Source of the DNA: Pseudoselenomonas ruminis
GTDB lineage: Bacteria; Bacillota; Negativicutes; Selenomonadales; Selenomonadaceae
Assembly (NCBI RefSeq): GCF_008271295.1
Contig: NZ_VTOY01000019.1
Coordinates: 1 to 37,406 of the forward strand
DNA: 37,406 nt
Direction of reading: 5' to 3'
Position 1 is the stretch's first letter; each line of letters begins with the position of its first letter. The notes under the pieces are model-generated. The model ran no database searches and was not told the origin of the DNA. It saw only the letters and a list, made by a program, of their open reading frames with translations. Below, piece after piece: positions 23,641 to 31,813 of this stretch. A program made the translations under genes and the position numbers.

Positions 23641-25049
23641 TAGCCGATAGTCCCTTCCAACTCAATATTTACGAGGTTATTCATCTCCAGAGCGTACTCG
23701 AGCGGCAGCTCCTTGGCGATCGGTTCAACGAACCCGCGGACAATCATAGCCCGTGCTTCCTCTTCATCGATACCGCGGCTCGTGAGGTAGAAAATCGCCT
23801 CATCGCTGATGCGGCCGATTTTTGCCTCATGACCGATATCGGCCTCATCGCCCTCGATATCCATGACCGGCAGCGTATCACTGCGGGAAAGGTTGTCGAG
23901 CATCAGCGATTCACAGTTGACCGAGCACTTGGCAAACGGTGCGTTCTTCGTGACTTTGACGGCACTGCGGTACGTTGCCATGCCGCCTGCCTTCGAAATC
24001 GTGCGCGTATTGATATTGGCCGACGTATGCGGTGCGGCATGGATGACGCTGGCACCGGTGTCGAGATTCTGCCCCTTCGAAGCGAAGGTGACACCAGTAA
24101 ACTCACAGCGGGCATTCTCGCCATGCAGCACGCTGCACGGATAGAGGCACGAAATATGGGAACCAAACGAACCCGATACCCACTCAATGATGCCGTCTTT
24201 TTCGACCAGAGCGCGCTTCGTATTGAGGTTCATCATGTTGCGGGACCAGTTCTCAATCGTCGAATAACGAAGTCTCGCTCCATCCTTGACGAACAGTTCC
24301 ACGCAGCCGGCATGGAGGTTTGTGACGTTGTGCTTTGGTGCCGAGCAGCCCTCGATAAAGTGCAGGCTGGCCCCCGGCTCCACGATAATCAATGTGTGCT
24401 CGAACTGGCCGGCACCAGCGGCGTTAAGGCGGAAATAACTCTGAAGCGGCATCTCAACATGAACGCCAGCCGGGACATAGACGAACGAACCGCCCGACCA
24501 GACCGCGCCGTGCAGAGCCGCAAATTTATGGTCCTTCGGCGGTACCAGCGTCATGAAGTACTCCTTGACGATGTCCTCATGTTCGCGGACTGCCGTTTCC
24601 ATGTCGGTGTAGATGACACCCTGTTTGACCATGTCTTCCTGAATGGAATGGTAGACGACCTCCGAGTCGTACTGTGCACCGACACCGCCCAGTGAGGTCT
24701 TTTCCGCCTCGGGAATGCCCAGACGATCAAAGGTATCCTTGATGTCTTCCGGCACCTCTTCCCAGCTGCCGGTCATCTTGGCATCCGGCTGGACGTAGGT
24801 GACAATGTCGTCCATGTGCAGTTCGTCAAGGCTCGGCCCCCAGGTCGGCAGCTCGAGGGAGTTGTATACATCCAAAGATTTCAGACGGAAATCCAGCATC
24901 CACTGCGGCTCGTGCTTGCGCGTAGAGATGTCGCGGACAACGTCTTCCGTCAGGCCGCTGTGGGCTTTGTAGACCGAACGGTCTTCATCTTTGATGTCAT
25001 AGAGCGTGCGCTCAATATCTTCTATATAAGTTTTCTTCTTTTCTGTCAT
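23640..25049 (-). CDS. sufB: Fe-S cluster assembly protein SufB
   Basis: A 469-aa SufB, the main scaffold subunit of SufBCD. Family features are SVYKAHSGLTEDVVRDIS near the start, PPKDHKFAALHGAVWSGGSF, EGCSAPKHNVTNLHAGCVEL, and DIEGDEADIGHEAKIGRI near the C-terminus. The start is ATG 25049, which gives MTEKKKTYIEDIE and has GAGGCG upstream; the frame runs back to 25148 through the end of sufC and is not used. The order sufC-B-D-S-U differs from Bacillus (C-D-S-U-B). Confidence 0.97.
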   Translation of the reverse strand: MTEKKKTYIEDIERTLYDIKDEDRSVYKAHSGLTEDVVRDISTRKHEPQWMLDFRLKSLDVYNSLELPTWGPSLDELHMDDIVTYVQPDAKMTGSWEEVPEDIKDTFDRLGIPEAEKTSLGGVGAQYDSEVVYHSIQEDMVKQGVIYTDMETAVREHEDIVKEYFMTLVPPKDHKFAALHGAVWSGGSFVYVPAGVHVEMPLQSYFRLNAAGAGQFEHTLIIVEPGASLHFIEGCSAPKHNVTNLHAGCVELFVKDGARLRYSTIENWSRNMMNLNTKRALVEKDGIIEWVSGSFGSHISCLYPCSVLHGENARCEFTGVTFASKGQNLDTGASVIHAAPHTSANINTRTISKAGGMATYRSAVKVTKNAPFAKCSVNCESLMLDNLSRSDTLPVMDIEGDEADIGHEAKIGRISDEAIFYLTSRGIDEEEARAMIVRGFVEPIAKELPLEYALEMNNLVNIELEGTIG

Positions 25050-25059
25050 CAAAAACGCC

Positions 25060-25818
25060 TCACTTTGCCTCGTTCTGTGCGTCGAGAATATGCGTGAAAC
25101 CGCGGCTGTTGATATCTTCGATGAGTTCCGCGCCACCCTCTTCGACAATCTGGCCGTTCATCAGGACATGGACCTTGTCGACTTTGAGTTTTTCGAGGAT
25201 ACGCGTGTTGTGCGTGATAATCAGGCAGCTGTTGTTCTCATTGTGGAATTTGGCTACGCCCTCGGATACAATCTGAACGGCATCGACATCGAGGCCGGAA
25301 TCCGTCTCGTCGAGCAGGGCAAGTTTCGGCTGCAGCATCAAGAGCTGCAGGATTTCATTGCGCTTTTTCTCACCGCCGGAGAAACCGACGTTCATATAAC
25401 GCTGCGCGTATTCCGGTTTCATCTTGAGCTCCTGCATCTGCGCTTTGAGCTCCTTGCGGAACGGAACGAGTTTTACTTTGTCGCCCGTGATGGTCTGTTT
25501 GGCCGTGCGAATCATATTCTCCACCGTGATGCCAGGAATCTCCTCCGGCGTCTGGAAGGACAGGAACAGGCCCTTGCGGGCACGCTCAAAGGTCTTGAGG
25601 CCGCTCATATCCTCGCCTTCAAATTCCATCGTACCACTCGTTACCTGATACTTCGGATGCCCCATGATGATGTTCATGAGGGTGGATTTACCGGAACCAT
25701 TCGGTCCGAGAATGACATGTACTTCTCCCTTGTTTACCGAAAGGTTCAGTCCTTTGAGGATTTCTTTGTCTTCCACGCCAGCGTGGAGATCTTTGATTTC
25801 CAAAAGCTTCTCTGCCAT
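25060..25818 (-). CDS. sufC: Fe-S assembly ATPase SufC
   Basis: The ABC-type ATPase of the SufBCD complex, 252 aa. Walker A GPNGSGKST is at residues 38-46, the signature FSGGEKKRNEI near 148, and Walker B LALLDETDSGLDVDA near 170, with the typical SufC ending. ATG 25818 has AAGGAGAG eight bases upstream; the longer frame to 25938 covers the promoter and leader. It is first in the operon, 10 bp before sufB. Confidence 0.97.
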   Translation of the reverse strand: MAEKLLEIKDLHAGVEDKEILKGLNLSVNKGEVHVILGPNGSGKSTLMNIIMGHPKYQVTSGTMEFEGEDMSGLKTFERARKGLFLSFQTPEEIPGITVENMIRTAKQTITGDKVKLVPFRKELKAQMQELKMKPEYAQRYMNVGFSGGEKKRNEILQLLMLQPKLALLDETDSGLDVDAVQIVSEGVAKFHNENNSCLIITHNTRILEKLKVDKVHVLMNGQIVEEGGAELIEDINSRGFTHILDAQNEAK

Positions 25819-25894
25819 TATATAAACTCTCCTTTTAATGAAGCAAATTCGATTCAGGTTAATCCTTAGTGTTTTACTCGGGATTGATGTTTTC

Positions 25895-25923
25895 ATTGTA
25901 GGTTGTTTCATGCGAAAAGTCAA
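25895..25923 (-). promoter_or_regulatory. suf operon promoter
   Basis: TTGACT (25918-25923, minus strand), exactly 17 bases, TACAAT (25895-25900). Transcription should start near 25888, giving a ~70-nt leader. No gene for SufR or IscR is present in the window. Confidence 0.85.
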
Positions 25924-25950
25924 TAGCAAGCAGCACATACTATAAATAAA

Positions 25951-25983
25951 TGGTATAATTGATAATGTTTTTCATTGATTATC
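25951..25983. promoter_or_regulatory. Extended -10 and inverted GATAAT half-sites in the suf/c-di-GMP divergent region
   Basis: TGGTATAAT (25951-25959, plus) is an extended -10 without a good -35. Just after it GATAAT (25961-25966) and ATTATC (25978-25983) form an inverted pair 11 bases apart, reminiscent of Fur-type half-sites but not a proper 7-1-7 box. The significance is uncertain. Confidence 0.3.
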
Positions 25984-26033
25984 TTCCATAGGCAAACCGG
26001 CCTAATTTTCGGCGCTGGAAGGAAATACCACCA

Positions 26034-26061
26034 TTGACAAGAATATATCTTATAGTATGAT
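26034..26061 (+). promoter_or_regulatory. Promoter of the c-di-GMP gene pair
   Basis: A perfect TTGACA (26034-26039), 16 bases, TATGAT (26056-26061). Transcription should start near 26068, about 50 bases before the ATG at 26120. Confidence 0.75.
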
Positions 26062-26119
26062 TAGATAGGTTTTCTTACCGTATTGAACCAACCAGGAAAA
26101 AAGAACTAGGAGTGATATT

Positions 26120-28792
26120 ATGGGCCGCGTCCAGAGATGGTACCGCCATCTTGCCACAGTACTGCTCGTATTTGGCCTTATAACGCTTATCCCCCCGACA
26201 GCCTCCGCCTATGAACGTCCCGTTCTGCGCGTTGGCTACACCAATACAATCAATTATTTAAGCCGCGATGAATACGGCTTTTACCATGGCATGACCTATG
26301 AAACGCTGGAAAACATCGCCACCTATATGGGCGTGACACTGGAATACGTCCCGGGCACACCAGCAGAAAATCTCCTGCGTCTCCACAGCGGCGCCATCGA
26401 TCTTGTCACCTGCGAAGAAGTCTCCCAGAACTTGCTTCCCCCTACGGAATTAACCGCACCGCCAGCTGGCACTGCTTCGATTCCACTTGGCTACGGAATT
26501 GGCTGGCTGCTTCTGAGCGACCAGCGCCCGGATTTAAAGGCTAATATTCAGGCCAGCCAGCAGTCTCTCAACAGCATCAGTCCACTATTCGGACTTCATC
26601 TGTTGGAAAAATACCAGGACCAAGGCGGTGCTGCGCTCGAACTTACCGCTGAAGAGAAAGCCTATCTAAAGGCCCATCCCATTATCCGGGCGATGGCCTC
26701 TCCTGGTCAGCCTCCCTATACGTTCTTCACGGAGGACGGCACGCATCAGGGTGTCATTGCCGACATCATGAACATCATCGCTTCCGACCTCGGAATCACT
26801 ATCGAAATCAGCCCGGAAACCGACCAGTCCAGCATGATGGCTCATCTCACTCGCGGTGAAATCGACCTGGTAACGGATATCTATTCCGACTACAACTGGG
26901 CCCGTCAGCATAATGCCGATTTGACGATTCCCTATCTTACCTTAAACTACGTAGCGGTCCTGCGCAAAGATCAGAGTCTACCCGAAAAGCCGATTATCGC
27001 CTGCCCGCGCAGTCATTTCTATACCCATGATTACATGGAGAAGATGTATCCCGCGTCTCAGCTGCAGTATTACGACACCGTTGCCGAATGCATGTCGGCT
27101 GTCAACAACCGCCAGGCCGATATGACTTTCGTCAATGCCATAACCGCCCAGAGCGATATTTATCAGGGCAATTATTACAACCTTTATATCACGGGCAACG
27201 TCGTCTTTTCCCATGAGGTGGCTATCGCGGTAAGCAATCTGGCCAACCCGATGCTCATCCGCATCCTCAATAAGGAAATCGCGCACCTTTCGCAGCAGCA
27301 AATATCCAGCATAATCAATCGCCAGATATATGCGGTGCAAAGCAAAGACACGCTACAATCCTTGATTTATCGCAATCCTATCGGCTCACTAGTCCTTATC
27401 AGCAGCCTGCTGCTCGGCATCATCCTCACCTTGCTGCTCGTCATGCAGCTGCGCCGCAAGCACAGTGAAGAACTCTATCGCGAGGCGCATTATCTAAAAG
27501 AAGTCAATATGTATAATACCCGCTGGTTCATCCAGAACCTGCCGAAGAACCTCGCCGCGTATGATGCCCTGCGAAGACAGGGTAAACTGTTCCTGATGGT
27601 CATGTCGGCCCAGCGCATTGCCTTCATGCACGAGCTCTACAGCCGTCAGGCCTTTAACAAAGCCCTGCAAGAGCTGGGTGCCCGCATCCGCCGGAATAAC
27701 CCCTGGCTGCTGATGGATGCAATCTCTGGCGACTTTTTCAAGCTAATTGTCCTCTGCCGCCTGCCCGAAGGATTCACGATGGAACAGGCTGCCCAGAAAA
27801 TTGCCAACGAAGCCGGTACCTATGTCATCAACGATATGCTGACGACGGTCCACTACCATATTGGACTTTGCGCGATTCCAAAAGCCGGAGAGTCCACCCC
27901 CGAGCACCTCTTTGACTGCGTGATGCTCGCCCATATGGAAAGTGTCGCCAGTCATAAAACCACGACCTACAACGAAGCGCTGCGCCACGAGCTGCTCAAG
28001 CAAAAAAAGATGGAAAACCTCATGGCAAAAGCACTGCAAAATGGCGAGTTCCAAGTCTACCTGCAGCCAAAATACGACCTGCAAACCCAGGAAGCCCTCG
28101 CGGCTGAAGCGCTCGTTCGCTGGCAAAGCCCCGAGCTTGGCTTTTTGACACCGGGCGATTTCATGGACCTGTTCGAGCACAATGGTTTTGCCATCCAGCT
28201 TGACTACTACATGCTCAAATCCATTTGCCAATACCAGAAAACACGCCTGGAAAACGGGCAGCCCGTCATCCCGATTTCGGTCAACCAATCCGGCCTGCAT
28301 TTTTCCGAAGAAAATTACCTCCAGCGCATGCAGGCTATTGCCGATGACTACCAGCTGCCACCTGGCTGCCTGGAACTTGAAATCACGGAGACCGCGCTCA
28401 TCGACTATCAAACCCATGACGCCCGCGATGACGCGTCAACGATTGTAAACCAGCTCCATCAGATAGGCTTCTGCCTGTCGATGGACGATTTCTGCACGGG
28501 GTATTCCTCCATTGCCATGCTGCAAAACCTGCCGATGGACGTCATGAAAATCGACCGGCAAATGCTGCTAAATGCCGAAGAATCGCCACGCGCACGGACA
28601 ATCCTGCACCATATTATCGAGCTTGGCAAAAGTCTTGACATGAAGGTGCTGACCGAAGGCATTGAGACAAAACAGCAGGAAGAGCTGCTGCTCTCCCTGG
28701 GCTGCCGCTTCGGACAGGGATTCCTGTTCGCCGAACCGATGCCGCTCGAAAAATTTGCTGGCTTCCTCGAGCAACACGCCAAAAAATCTTAA
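26120..28792 (+). CDS. c-di-GMP phosphodiesterase with periplasmic solute-binding sensor (SBP-GGDEF(degenerate)-EAL)
   Basis: An 890-aa membrane protein. A signal/anchor segment (about 10-30) is followed by a partial and then a full periplasmic solute-binding (SBP_bac_3-like) region (36-400; LRVGYTN, IIRAMASPGQPPYTFF), a membrane segment (about 420-443) and a degenerate GGDEF region (about 465-630, with AISGDFF where GGDEF is expected). The EAL domain (650-885) is complete: E663 in EALVRW, ISVNQS, LEITET, DDFCTGYSS (Cys replaces the usual Gly), MKIDRQ, EGIET and QGFLFAEP. It should hydrolyse c-di-GMP in response to a periplasmic ligand, which is not known. AGGAG precedes the ATG. The next gene encodes the opposite activity. 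Confidence 0.92.
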   Translation: MGRVQRWYRHLATVLLVFGLITLIPPTASAYERPVLRVGYTNTINYLSRDEYGFYHGMTYETLENIATYMGVTLEYVPGTPAENLLRLHSGAIDLVTCEEVSQNLLPPTELTAPPAGTASIPLGYGIGWLLLSDQRPDLKANIQASQQSLNSISPLFGLHLLEKYQDQGGAALELTAEEKAYLKAHPIIRAMASPGQPPYTFFTEDGTHQGVIADIMNIIASDLGITIEISPETDQSSMMAHLTRGEIDLVTDIYSDYNWARQHNADLTIPYLTLNYVAVLRKDQSLPEKPIIACPRSHFYTHDYMEKMYPASQLQYYDTVAECMSAVNNRQADMTFVNAITAQSDIYQGNYYNLYITGNVVFSHEVAIAVSNLANPMLIRILNKEIAHLSQQQISSIINRQIYAVQSKDTLQSLIYRNPIGSLVLISSLLLGIILTLLLVMQLRRKHSEELYREAHYLKEVNMYNTRWFIQNLPKNLAAYDALRRQGKLFLMVMSAQRIAFMHELYSRQAFNKALQELGARIRRNNPWLLMDAISGDFFKLIVLCRLPEGFTMEQAAQKIANEAGTYVINDMLTTVHYHIGLCAIPKAGESTPEHLFDCVMLAHMESVASHKTTTYNEALRHELLKQKKMENLMAKALQNGEFQVYLQPKYDLQTQEALAAEALVRWQSPELGFLTPGDFMDLFEHNGFAIQLDYYMLKSICQYQKTRLENGQPVIPISVNQSGLHFSEENYLQRMQAIADDYQLPPGCLELEITETALIDYQTHDARDDASTIVNQLHQIGFCLSMDDFCTGYSSIAMLQNLPMDVMKIDRQMLLNAEESPRARTILHHIIELGKSLDMKVLTEGIETKQQEELLLSLGCRFGQGFLFAEPMPLEKFAGFLEQHAKKS

Positions 28793-28805
28793 AAGAGGTT
28801 TTACC

Positions 28806-30995
28806 ATGCACTTTGTACAAAAGTTTTACCATATATTGCTATGCTTTGCCGTGCTCCTGCTGCTGCCTGCGCATAGTACAGCAGAACCACCAGCCTATCA
28901 AACCATCCGCATCGGCGTTGCCAACGATATGCGCCCAGGACCGGCCAATGACGCCATCCGGCTGATGGCCAGCTACAACAGCAGCTATCTGGCAGAAATC
29001 GCCAAGATTACGCACTGGCAATACGAATACTACCGTGGCAGTGCAGCCGACTGCCTGCAGCGCCTGCGCGACGGCCAGCTTGACCTCATCGCGCCAGTCA
29101 GTGGCGCTGCCTTCCCACCGGGAAAATATCTGTTTTCCAACGGGCATTCCTGTGCAGCCATTCTGGGCCTGTATACCGATGAAAACGACAGTCAGATTAC
29201 TGCTGACCGCGGTGCGACACTTGATGGCGCCACCATTGGCGTGCTCAACGACAACGACCTCAAAAACCGTCTGCACTTCTTCGCCAAGGCCAACGGCTGG
29301 AATGTCAGCATCCGCACGTATCCAAGCAGTCAGGAGCTGACGGCCGGACTTCATCGCGGCGAAGTACAGCTCATCGCCTGCACGGTTTTCAATCTGACCG
29401 GTCACGAACGCTGGATTACTTTTGTCGATACCATCCCGCAGCAATATATGACTGATGCGGCGCATGCGAGCTTGATGGAGCAGCTTAACCAGGCCATCCT
29501 AAGCATCGAAATGACCAATCCGTCATTCGAGACGCGCCTCAAGCGCGAATACCTCGACCCCAGTATCTATAAGATGGCCCGCTACTCGGAACATCAGCAA
29601 GCCTTCATCCGCACATCGCCCACCGTTCGCGTCGTCTTTCCAGGGACCTTCAGCTCCCTCATTCAGCAAAGCAAGGAATTCGGCAATATCTACGGCATCT
29701 CGCCGGATATTCTGACTCTGCTGATAAACACCACGGGCATCACGTTCCAGCCCGTGATTACTGATTCGGTGGAAAGCGCTGGCCAAATGCTTCGCGATGG
29801 ACGAGCCGAAGCGGCTTTTGCCGTTTACGTCAACGACCCAAAACTCCAGATGATGCAGTTTTCCAATAACATCTTCTGGATGTCATTTACGCCAATCTTC
29901 CGGCGCACGCAGGCCGAATCGGCCCGCCCGGAAAGCATCGTCGTACCGACCTGCTATGCGGGGCTGCGGGAATTCTTCCAGCGCCTCAATCCGCAGGCCA
30001 AAGTCGTCGAAATCAACAATCCTGAAGAATGCCTCTATGCCGTTGAACAGGGGCTCTATGACTGCACGTATCTGCCCCAGCCTTATTTGTCCAAGAACAA
30101 AAATGTCCTGTTGCACTTCCAGCTGAAAATAGCCGATCCGGCTACGGTATCCGTCCCGCTCTGCCTGATGTTCCGCGCCGATGCGCCCGAGATGCTCTGC
30201 CATACGGTCAACACGGCCCTACTGGGCTTGCCACAGAATCAGCTGACCCAGATTATCCAGCACAACAGTACCCCGGATGTCTCCTTTGTCTATTTACTCA
30301 GCCAGCATCCGTTGGCACTTACTGTTGGCCTGCTGCTCAGCTTCATCATTCTGGTCACTGCCGTATTTTTGATTTACCGCCACCGGCTCGAGCAGGAAAA
30401 GAACCACGCGCTGACCTTGCGCGAATTAGAGCTGCAGCAAGCACTTGACGCCGTGGAAATCCTGCAGGAAGACCGCGACAACTACAAGCGCAATGCCGAA
30501 ACGGACCATCTGACAGGCTGTCTCAACAAGGCCGCTATGACAATGCAATGCCAGCAGATTCTCGACAGCCTGCCCGAAAACTGGACGGCCGCCTTCTTTA
30601 TCATCGACCTCGACCACTTCAAAGAGGCCAACGATACCTATGGCCACCAGCATGGCGATGATATCCTCATTGAATTTGCCGCCATGCTGCGGGGCCTCTT
30701 GCCACCACGCACCCATATCGGCCGATTCGGCGGCGATGAATTTACCCTGCTCCTGATCGAGGAGGATACCGGCACCAGCGAGGCCTATGCCCGCCGGATT
30801 GCCGAAATCATCCTTGAACAGACCCGCGGGCTCATTGTCTGTGGGGCTCCCGGCAACGTCACTGCCAGCATCGGCATCGCCATCATCCCTGCCGGCGGCA
30901 AACGCGACCTGGCCACCATTTTCCGCCAAGCCGACCGCGCCCTCTACAACGTCAAAGAAACCTGCCGCGACAATTACGAACTTTATCAGCATTAA
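28806..30995 (+). CDS. Diguanylate cyclase with periplasmic solute-binding sensor (SBP-GGDEF)
   Basis: A 729-aa protein with a signal peptide (FYHILLCFAVLLLLPAHSTA) and two solute-binding-like regions (about 35-250 and 255-490). A membrane segment (about 503-525) and a coiled linker (530-570) lead to the GGDEF domain (575-725). The catalytic GGDEF is intact at residues 642-646 (IGRFGGDEFTLLL), with DLDHFKEANDTYGHQHGDD upstream. The RxxD inhibitory site five residues before GGDEF is missing (PPRT), so product inhibition of the usual kind is not expected. It starts 13 bp after the phosphodiesterase gene with GAGG upstream; the frame opens earlier, inside that gene. Confidence 0.92.
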   Translation: MHFVQKFYHILLCFAVLLLLPAHSTAEPPAYQTIRIGVANDMRPGPANDAIRLMASYNSSYLAEIAKITHWQYEYYRGSAADCLQRLRDGQLDLIAPVSGAAFPPGKYLFSNGHSCAAILGLYTDENDSQITADRGATLDGATIGVLNDNDLKNRLHFFAKANGWNVSIRTYPSSQELTAGLHRGEVQLIACTVFNLTGHERWITFVDTIPQQYMTDAAHASLMEQLNQAILSIEMTNPSFETRLKREYLDPSIYKMARYSEHQQAFIRTSPTVRVVFPGTFSSLIQQSKEFGNIYGISPDILTLLINTTGITFQPVITDSVESAGQMLRDGRAEAAFAVYVNDPKLQMMQFSNNIFWMSFTPIFRRTQAESARPESIVVPTCYAGLREFFQRLNPQAKVVEINNPEECLYAVEQGLYDCTYLPQPYLSKNKNVLLHFQLKIADPATVSVPLCLMFRADAPEMLCHTVNTALLGLPQNQLTQIIQHNSTPDVSFVYLLSQHPLALTVGLLLSFIILVTAVFLIYRHRLEQEKNHALTLRELELQQALDAVEILQEDRDNYKRNAETDHLTGCLNKAAMTMQCQQILDSLPENWTAAFFIIDLDHFKEANDTYGHQHGDDILIEFAAMLRGLLPPRTHIGRFGGDEFTLLLIEEDTGTSEAYARRIAEIILEQTRGLIVCGAPGNVTASIGIAIIPAGGKRDLATIFRQADRALYNVKETCRDNYELYQH

Positions 30996-30999
30996 AAGC

Positions 31000-31030
31000 G
31001 CCCCGTTGATTCCAAAAGAATCAACGGGGC
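31000..31030 (+). terminator. Terminator of the c-di-GMP operon
   Basis: A 13-bp perfect stem, GCCCCGTTGATTC (31000-31012) with GAATCAACGGGGC (31018-31030). T5 follows after a short gap (31037-31041). Confidence 0.75.
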
Positions 31031-31115
31031 ATCGCCTTTTTCGGCATATCTTTTCCTGTCTCCTCTTTAAATTGCAGTTTGTGGGTTAGAGAGGGGGAGT
31101 TCGATAAAGCTCTTC

Positions 31116-31314
31116 GGCGGCGAGGGACACAGTACCAACGCTTCACCGGTGACAACCCGCTACAAGAAATTTTTGCCTTTTAATTAAGAGTTGGAAAACA
31201 GTTAAACGCGCTTCGCTTGAACGAAACTGCTTTTCCAACGAGAACGCAGGCAAAAATTTCTTGCTTAACGCGGAACGTCAAGGCTCCGCTTATGGAACTG
31301 TGTCCCTCGCCGCC
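31116..31314. repeat. Long hairpin of the left arm
   Basis: Outer stem 31116-31137 with 31293-31314 (21 of 22 paired), middle stem 31163-31177 with 31249-31263 (15 of 15), inner stem 31190-31198 with 31231-31239 (9 of 9). The loop holds AAACGCGCTTCGCTTG (31204-31219). Confidence 0.88.
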
Positions 31315-31337
31315 TGGGTTGGAATCGACACTACTAT

Positions 31338-31487
31338 GCCTTCCCCTCTGAGGGCGTCAGTGGCATCCCCGAGAGGTGGGCGCGAAGCGCTCGGATGAGG
31401 TCATTCTGTATAACTTACGATTAAATTAATACCTAAAGCTGCTACCTCATCCGCCCCTAACGGGGCACCTGCCCCAAGGGGGAAGGC
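31338..31487. repeat. Inverted pair of GCCTTCCCC...GGATGAGG repeats at the palindrome centre
   Basis: Copy A runs 31338-31400 on the plus strand and copy B 31444-31487 on the minus strand. Both begin GCCTTCCCC and end GGATGAGG with a GC-rich variable hairpin between. Repeats of this look are, from memory, common between genes in gut Firmicutes and Negativicutes. Confidence 0.7.
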
Positions 31488-31513
31488 AAAAGTTCGTGTC
31501 TGTTCCATCCTCA

Positions 31514-31711
31514 GCCGCCGCTAGGGACAGTGCCATAAACGAAGCTTTGATGTTTTCCGTTAAGAACGAAATTTTTATCCTCCCCCTTCGTCGGAAAAAT
31601 TCTACCGTCCAAGCGAAGCGCGTTTTGGATTTTTCCGATGCTTAATTTAGGATAAAAATTTCGTTTAGGAAAACATCTTGGCGTAGTGTTGGCACTGTCC
31701 CTAGCGGCGGC
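31514..31711. repeat. Long hairpin of the right arm
   Basis: Outer stem 31514-31535 with 31690-31711 (22 of 22), then 31549-31558 with 31668-31677 (10 of 10), 31565-31580 with 31650-31665 (16 of 16), and 31591-31600 with 31629-31638 (10 of 10). Its loop (31610-31625) is the exact reverse complement of the left-arm loop. Confidence 0.9.
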
Positions 31712-31763
31712 GACGAGCTGCTTCGAACCAAGACTCACTAACCTATAAACTGCAATTTATGCG

Positions 31764-31796
31764 AAAAGCCACTGACTTTTTTCGTCAGTGGCTTTT
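31764..31796. terminator. Terminator of the rsmH-like gene
   Basis: A 13-bp stem, AAAAGCCACTGAC (31764-31776) with GTCAGTGGCTTTT (31784-31796), with T-runs on both strands. It lies directly beside the palindromic element. Confidence 0.88.
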
Positions 31797-31813
31797 TTGC
31801 GGCAAAAACGAGT

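Larger units (their letters stand above)
31068..31759. repeat. 692-bp nested palindromic element (two inverted hairpin arms)
   Basis: This stretch holds no believable gene. It is bounded by 22-bp terminal inverted repeats (31068-31089 and 31738-31759, 20 of 22 matching; AAATTGCAGTTT core). The left arm and the reverse complement of the right arm align along their whole length, so the element is one imperfect palindrome centred near 31413. Each arm contains its own long hairpin. The outer ends TA...TA could be a target duplication of the mariner/IS630 kind, but TA is palindromic and proves nothing. It could be a non-autonomous mobile element, two head-to-head copies of a ~345-bp repeat, or a structured RNA or DNA site. 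It lies between the ends of two convergent operons. Confidence 0.85.

Noticed and set aside
25991-26005. GGCAAACCGGCCTAA looks like joined pieces of a c-di-GMP-I (GEMM) riboswitch ahead of the c-di-GMP genes
   Set aside because: The two pieces are separated by a full helix in real GEMM RNAs, the rest of the aptamer is absent, and the segment lies upstream of the better promoter (26034-26061).
31511-31738. A 75-aa minus-strand reading frame
   Set aside because: It lies wholly inside the palindromic element, has no good ribosome site, and its sequence is dictated by the repeats.
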